From Caldilineaceae bacterium (GTDB lineage: Bacteria > Chloroflexota > Anaerolineae > Caldilineales > Caldilineaceae), in NCBI GenBank assembly GCA_012032975.1, contig JAAUPU010000301.1, positions 1 through 5,221 of the forward strand: a stretch of DNA of 5,221 nt. Reading direction: 5' to 3'. The notes under the pieces are model-generated. The model saw only the letters and a program-made list of their open reading frames with translations, did not search any database and was not told where the DNA came from. The translations under genes were made by a program, and so were the position numbers. This document shows, one piece after another, positions 1 through 3,500 of the stretch; positions within the stretch are counted from its first letter, which is position 1; each line of letters starts with the position of its first letter.

Positions 1-2
1 CC

Positions 3-98
3 GGCGTGATCACCAACACGGCTACGGTAACCTCGTCCATGCGCGACCCGCTCCCCGGCAACAACAGCGCCCAGGTCCAGGCGACGGTCGAGCGGCGC
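3..98 (+). repeat. DUF11 unit A (C-terminal end only)
   Basis: Thirty-two residues remain: VITNTATVTSS, then DPLPGNNSAQVQATVERR. The TNTA strand and the DPxxxNN turn are the usual closing features of a DUF11 unit, and the next ADL start follows directly. Confidence 0.7.
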
Positions 99-554
99 GC
101 AGACCTGGTCGTGGACAAGAGCGTGAATGTCGCGGCCCCCAATGTGGGCGACACGGTGGTCTATTCCGTGAGTGTCCGCAACGTTGGACCGAGCGATGCC
201 ACCAGCATCGTGATCAGCGACACGCCGCCCATCAGCCTGACGGTGGTCGCGACTCACACCACCTCCACCGGCGGCTACAGTCCGGCCACGGGGATTTGGT
301 CCGTTGGCAATCTGGTCAAGGGCGCCGAGGCCACGTTGACCATCACCGCGCTGGTGAACGCCGACACCTACGGCCAGGTCATCGTCAACCGTGCCGAGGT
401 CACCGCGGTCGACCCGGCCGAAGACCCGAACCTGGGCAACGAAGCCGACGAGGCCGAGCTGCGCGTGGTGAGCGCGGACCTGGAAAATTACAAAGAGCTC
501 CAACCTTACCGTCGCCAATTGTGGGCGATGCCATCAAGTTCACCGTCACCCTGA
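3..554 (+). CDS. Fragment 1: DUF11 repeat protein, frame 3, N-terminal part missing
   Basis: This frame-3 segment is open from the window edge, so its true start lies upstream; the GTG at 6 is an internal valine codon, with no ribosome binding site that could be judged. It encodes the tail of one DUF11 unit (ending in a DPLPGNN motif), a complete second unit (99-473), and the first residues of a third (ADLE). After about 486 the translation no longer resembles the family (ENYKELQPYRRQLW and onward) and stops at TGA 552-554. The lost sequence continues in other frames: EITKSSNLTVAN in frame 1 and then VGDAIKFTVTLTNQG in frame 2. The stop is therefore an artefact of a frameshift and not the natural end of the protein. 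The product is a presumed extracellular structural repeat region. Confidence 0.75.
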   Translation, partial: GVITNTATVTSSMRDPLPGNNSAQVQATVERRADLVVDKSVNVAAPNVGDTVVYSVSVRNVGPSDATSIVISDTPPISLTVVATHTTSTGGYSPATGIWSVGNLVKGAEATLTITALVNADTYGQVIVNRAEVTAVDPAEDPNLGNEADEAELRVVSADLENYKELQPYRRQLWAMPSSSPSP

Positions 555-3500
555 CCAACCAAGGGTTGGTACACGGCCAGCAACGTGGTCGTCAGCGACA
601 CGATCCACTCCAAGCTCTCTCAGGTTCAGATCAGCACGACCGCGGGCGTCTTCATTGTCAATTCCTGGGTGTTGCCGTCGCTGGCCCCGGGCAACAGCGC
701 CAGGCTGACCCTCTCCGCCGTGGTGACCGGTTCCGGCGCGCTGACCAATACCGCGCAGATCATTGGCGCAACCGATGGCAACGGCCTGCCGCTCTACGAT
801 CCGATCACAACGACCGGCAACATCGCATCGGTTGGTTTCCCGAACATTCCCGCGGCCGCCGACCTGAGCGTGGTCAAGACGACCAACGGCACCGACTTCC
901 AGGTAGGTGATGTGGTCCAGTATCTGGTCCGCGTCACCAACAATGGACCTGACACAGCCACAAATGTCGTCCTGACCGACACCTTGCCGGCTGGGGTAGA
1001 GTATGTTTTCCACTTCGCGCCGCCGCCGACCAGCTACATCACCCAGACGGGACGCTGGTCCATCGGCACCCTGGTAAAGGGTCAAACGGTCGCCCTCACG
1101 CTGGGTGGGCGCTTTGGCACGTTGGCCGCGGGCAAGACCGTGACCAACACGACCGAGGGTCTAGTCGGCGACCAGGCGGACTGGTTCCAGGCCAACAACA
1201 CCGGCGCAGGTTGCGGTGCGGGTGGCCGGCGCAGACCTGGCGGTCGCCAAGACGGTCAACAATCTCAAGCCCAATGTGGGCGATCTACTGCGCTATACGG
1301 TCGTCGTCACCAACAACGGCCCGACTGCGGCCTCCAGCATCGTGGTGACCGATCTCCTCTCCTCCTTGCTGACCAACGCCACCAGCGCGCCTGGCCCGGG
1401 CAACAGCTATCTCAACGGCGTCTGGACGGTCGCCGGCCCGCTGGCTCCGTCTGCCTCCGCCACGCTGGTGATCACGGCTGCGGTTGCGCCCGGTGCGGCG
1501 GGGCTGAACGTAGTCAATACGGCGATCGCGGCCGGCTCCAACCAGGTTGACCCGGTCGCTGGCAACAACAGTGCCACCGTCACCAGCACCGTGCAGAGCG
1601 CGGACCTGGCCATTTCCAAGTCGGTCAACATCACCCAGCCGCGCGAGGGCGGCCAGGTCATCTACACTCTCCTGGTTGAGAATGGCGGCCCGGACATCGC
1701 CACCAATGTGGTGATCACAGACTTGCTGCCGCTGAGCCAGCTGGATTTCGATTTCTGTAGCGCATCCAATACCTTCCCCTGCCCGTACGATGCAACCACC
1801 GGTCGCTGGACCGTGGGTACGGTGCTCACCGGCACCTCCAACGCGGTGATCCTGAACATCTTTGCCGCGGTCAAGACGGGGGCGGGTGGGACCGTGATCA
1901 CCAACACGGTGCCGGTCAGCGGCGTCGCCGCCGACCAGGAAGACCCCAACCTGACCAACAACACCGCGTCGGCCAGCAGCACGGTCCAAGGCGCGGACCT
2001 GAAGCTGCTCAAGGTGGTCAACAACACCGCGCCCAATGTCGGCGAACTGATTCGCTACACCATTGCCATCACCAACGGCGGCCCCTCTGGCGCAGGTCAG
2101 GTTATTGTGACCGATACCCTGCCGTTGAGCATGACTTTGCCGACCATTGCGCCCTTCCAGCCTTCGACCGGCAGCGTTGTCTCCGGCGTTATCGGCTCGC
2201 GGCAGGTGTTGACGTGGACGCTTCCCGGGGGGCTGGCTGTGAACCAGGCCGAGCGGCTGGTCTTCTCGGCCACTGTTGGCAGCGGCACCGGCGGCATCCC
2301 GCTGACGAATACGGCGCGCATCGCCAGCGCTCACTACGCCGATGGCAGCCTCAATCTGCCGGATCCGGTCAGCGCAAACAACAGTGCAACGGCGCAGGTC
2401 ATCGGCCAGGCCGCCGACCTGTACATGGACAAGTTTGCGAACCCCTCGCCTGTCGCGGCCGGCGCGCGCCTCACCTATACCCTGGTTGTGACCAACAGTG
2501 GGCCGACCATTGCCTACAATGTCGTCGTGACCGATGCGCTGCCCACCATGGCCAAGTTCGTGCAGGCGTCGGCCGGCTGTGCGTTGGGCGTCAACAACTT
2601 GCTCACCTGTAACCCGGTCAACGTGGATGTGGGGACTGTGCTGAGCTACACGGTCGTGGTCACCAGCGATGTCGCGGGTGTGTTGACCAACGTCGCCGGC
2701 GTCAAGAGCGCCACCCCCGATCCCGGCCAGTTCGCCAACCTGGTCAGCCTCAACACGACCGTCGCATCGGGCGCGTATGTCAAGCTGCAACTCCTGGCCC
2801 CGGGCGAAACCGCGGCGCCCGGCACGTCGAGCGGGAAGAGCGGCGTGCCCAGCGCGCAGACAGCCGGCATCCCCTTCACCATGAGCGTCAACGCGGTCGA
2901 TGCCTTCTGGAACGTGGTGCCTGACATTGCCAACCAGGTGTCGATGACCACCACCGACTTCCTCGCCGACGTCCCGGCCAACCAGGCTCTGATCGGCGGC
3001 ACGGCCAACCTGAGCGTGACCTTGCGCTTGGCGGGCAGCACCATCGTCACGGCAACCGATGTCACCGACGGCAGCAAGACGCCCGGCGTCATCCCGCTGA
3101 TCGTCGTCAATGTGGGCGACAAGGCGCAGTTGACCTTTGGACAGCAGCCGAGCGTGACAGCCACGGCCGGCGTTGCCTTTGCCACCCAGCCTGTCGTCTA
3201 CATCGAGGATTCATCGGGCAATCTCGTTCCAACCGCGTCTGACTCCGTCACGTTGACCGCCTTCAGCGATGCAAGCTGCACCACGCCGGCCGCGACCGCC
3301 CTGAACAACGGCGGACCGGTGGGGGCGTCCGGCGGCGTCGCCAGCTTCAGCGGCGTCAACTATGAGACGGCAGAGACCATCTACCTCAAGGCGACCTCCG
3401 GCGCTCTGGCCGCGGCGTGCAGCAATGCGGTGGCGGTGGGTCCGGCGGCCAAGACCAAGCTGGTCTTCACCCAGCAGCCCAGCATCGCGGCCACTGCCGG

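Noticed and set aside
484..567. Programmed ribosomal frameshifting
   Set aside because: There is no slippery heptamer with a downstream structure, five separate +1 events would be needed in one gene, and three lie within about 80 bases.
296..910. Overlapping + strand open frame of 204 codons in frame 2
   Set aside because: Most of it is Arg/Gly/Gln-rich shadow of the frame-3 gene. Only the short part around 521-566 is real, as the intermediate frame between two insertions.
585..1230. GTG codons at 585 and 1216 as true gene starts
   Set aside because: Both fall inside a DUF11 unit, family-like sequence continues upstream in the corrected frame, and neither has a clear ribosome binding site.
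2214..2612. Overlapping + strand open frame, with similar ones at 3362-3583 and 3894-4175
   Set aside because: These are out-of-frame shadows within intact DUF11, Y and X modules, with no recognisable motif.
1285..2790. Long antisense open frame of 501 codons
   Set aside because: Its product is rich in Arg, Gly, Asp and His with no domain pattern, and it mirrors the GC-biased codon use of the + strand repeat gene, which has clear family motifs over the same stretch.
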